NCBI GenBank assembly: GCA_947652605.1
Contig: OX393581.1
Location: 51,421,924-51,485,923 of the forward strand
Direction of reading: 5' to 3'
DNA length: 64,000 nucleotides
Source of the DNA: Elmis aenea
Taxonomy: Eukaryota; Arthropoda; Insecta; Coleoptera; Elmidae
A model generated the notes under the pieces. The model had not been told where the DNA came from, searched no databases, and saw nothing but the letters and a program-made list of their open reading frames with translations. Within the stretch, counting starts at the first letter, position 1. Each line of letters starts with the position of its first letter. A program made the translations under genes and the position numbers. Positions 62,545 through 64,000 of this stretch are shown here, piece after piece.

Positions 62545-62760
62545 AGTGTTTCTCAAACATTTTACTTTGAGGACCCCTTCCAAAATTAAAAGCTTACAGA
62601 GGACCCCAGTGAATGTATTGCAAACAATATTTTTGTTCTCTATTTTTACTATAATTTATCGTAATTTTTTGTAGATGATGAATTTTTGTTAAATAATAAA
62701 TCTGGATCATTTTCAAAAACAGGGAACCCCTTTTAAGGGACTAACTTAGTCTACAGTATG
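62545..62760. mobile_element. hAT-type element, left part
   Basis: TAGTGTTTCTCAAACATTTTACTTTGAGGACCCCTTCC is a standard hAT left end; GAGGACCCCAGTGAATG follows. GAACCCCTTTTAAGGG near 62733 may belong to it. A separate end, GACGCCACTGTG near 63160 (inverted CAGTGGCGTC), marks another hAT trace on the right. Confidence 0.5.
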
Positions 62761-64000
62761 GTCTTGGTTTTTGCAACAAAAACCATTAAATTGTGACAGA
62801 ATTGTTGATAACTTCGCATATACATACAAATAGTAGGAAAAAAATGCTATAATTATAATTTATAATAAATTAATTATAAACAGTTTTTAGTGTATAGGAG
62901 TAGTGTCTATGTATGATATTTTTGTTTGTGTTTAATTACTCTTTCTGTTACATATTTAAAACTCTTTTTAATTTTGTGTAGTTATTGATGAATTATGTTT
63001 TGTTGAATTAAATTGTACATTTGTTGTTACATATTTAAAAAAAAAAATATGTTAGTTAAGTATAAAGTTAATAAGACTGTGGTTTTTTTTTTTGGTATAT
63101 GAAGAGTCCCTAACACAATGGCGCTTTGAGCCCCACAAAGACTTATGACGCCACTGTGTTGAACTTCTTACAAAATAGTGATACATCTTTATTGAATACC
63201 TAAATTATTTGGTGATGTTTTTAATCTGTAGTCATCCATAACTACAGTTTTATGTATGGATTAATGATTAAAGGGTTATTGTTAACAATTTTGTTAAATG
63301 CGCCGATTAAAATTTTACATCATGCAATATTAATTAACTAATTTAATTAGAGTATAAATTTGAAACGCCAATTAGTAAAATGAGCCGATTACTGCAGTCA
63401 AGCAGGAAAATAAACTTCTGCACGCCGGTCCAGGCGGTATAACCGAGTTATTACCGTATTACGCTAGATAATGCAAGAGATTTAGAACAGAAATCCTACA
63501 TTGTCCTACATTTTCACTAATCACCTTAATGAACTTATTGATACTGACGAAAGGTCATAGTTTAAATGAATTAGATTATATAATAATTGCCAAAATTAGA
63601 ACAGTGCCATTTAAATTTGTATTTGGTGCCAGTAATTGTATAAGCCCAATTATTGTCGTTTAAAAGTGGCCTTTGCATGATACCTACAGCGGATAAATTA
63701 GATGATTCATACATTCCACGTGTTGCAGCAATTGCACGAAACTACTGCAGGTTATTATTACATATTGTACTGAATAATCAGCGTCTAGGACAACTGAAAT
63801 GTATTCTGAATTACATCACATGCATTAAAATTATATATTCTAAATATAAATGTATAAACATTGTCTCGATGCATACATATTAACTGTAATTGGTGATTGT
63901 TACGTGTTTAAAATAAATCGAAAAGCTAGTTACGTTGCAGATTCTTAACAAGGAATTATCATACGAATGTTTTTGAATATTTTCCAGCAACAAGTTTGGT
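62761..64000. other. Intergenic to window end, one hAT trace
   Basis: Apart from ATGACGCCACTG at about 63147-63158 nothing is recognised. The frame at 63653-63883 has no family motif or splice context. Confidence 0.4.

Overview
This is an AT-rich nuclear window from an insect; the order cannot be fixed from the sequence. Coding exons are short and bounded by GT/AG introns, the one complete gene reads as an insect-type ALG-2, and most of the rest is transposon debris of kinds common in insects: hAT, piggyBac and Tc1/mariner relics, non-LTR (LINE) 3' ends, one Gypsy-type LTR element and several satellite-like arrays. There is no sign of bacterial or viral gene organisation.

Host genes. (1) A complete four-exon ALG-2/PDCD6 penta-EF-hand gene lies on the + strand at 19647-25275 (176 residues). 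(2) The first coding exon of a four-pass claudin/PMP22-like membrane protein lies on the - strand at 56977-57094, with a CpG-richer upstream block; its other exons were not found. (3) Weaker candidates are a TATA-type core promoter at about 61213 with a short reading frame, a CpG-rich block at about 12180-12490 ending in a plausible splice donor, and a possible transmembrane exon on the - strand at about 59200-59400.

Mobile DNA by region. 0-9 kb: a terminal-inverted-repeat element (43-561), a LINE remnant with a short Gypsy-type element inserted in its AT tail (4682-6207, two LTRs identical by eye, tRNA-Pro-type primer binding site, Gag-integrase deletion chimaera), and a hAT element with ACCGGTAA iterations (7466-8142). 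9-16 kb: LINE remnants on both strands. 18-28.5 kb: one repeat family occurs as a 355-bp tandem array, as a 161-bp tandem array in the opposite orientation, and as a ~0.7-kb foldback. The first two flank the ALG-2 gene. 29-34 kb: a cluster of several LINE 3' ends. 35.1-37.1 kb: a ~171-bp satellite array interrupted by a hairpin-bearing insertion. 38.7-41 kb: a composite hAT element with an internal duplication, then a piggyBac-type deletion derivative. 43-56 kb: more LINE, hAT and Tc1/mariner relics, and a second hairpin element. 56-64 kb: a degenerate tandem repeat next to the claudin-like exon, hAT fragments, and a palindrome made of two mariner 3' ends (62023-62373).

Most open frames in the window are antisense shadows of LINEs or chance AT-rich frames. 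All similarity calls were made by eye from remembered family motifs; no database search was run.
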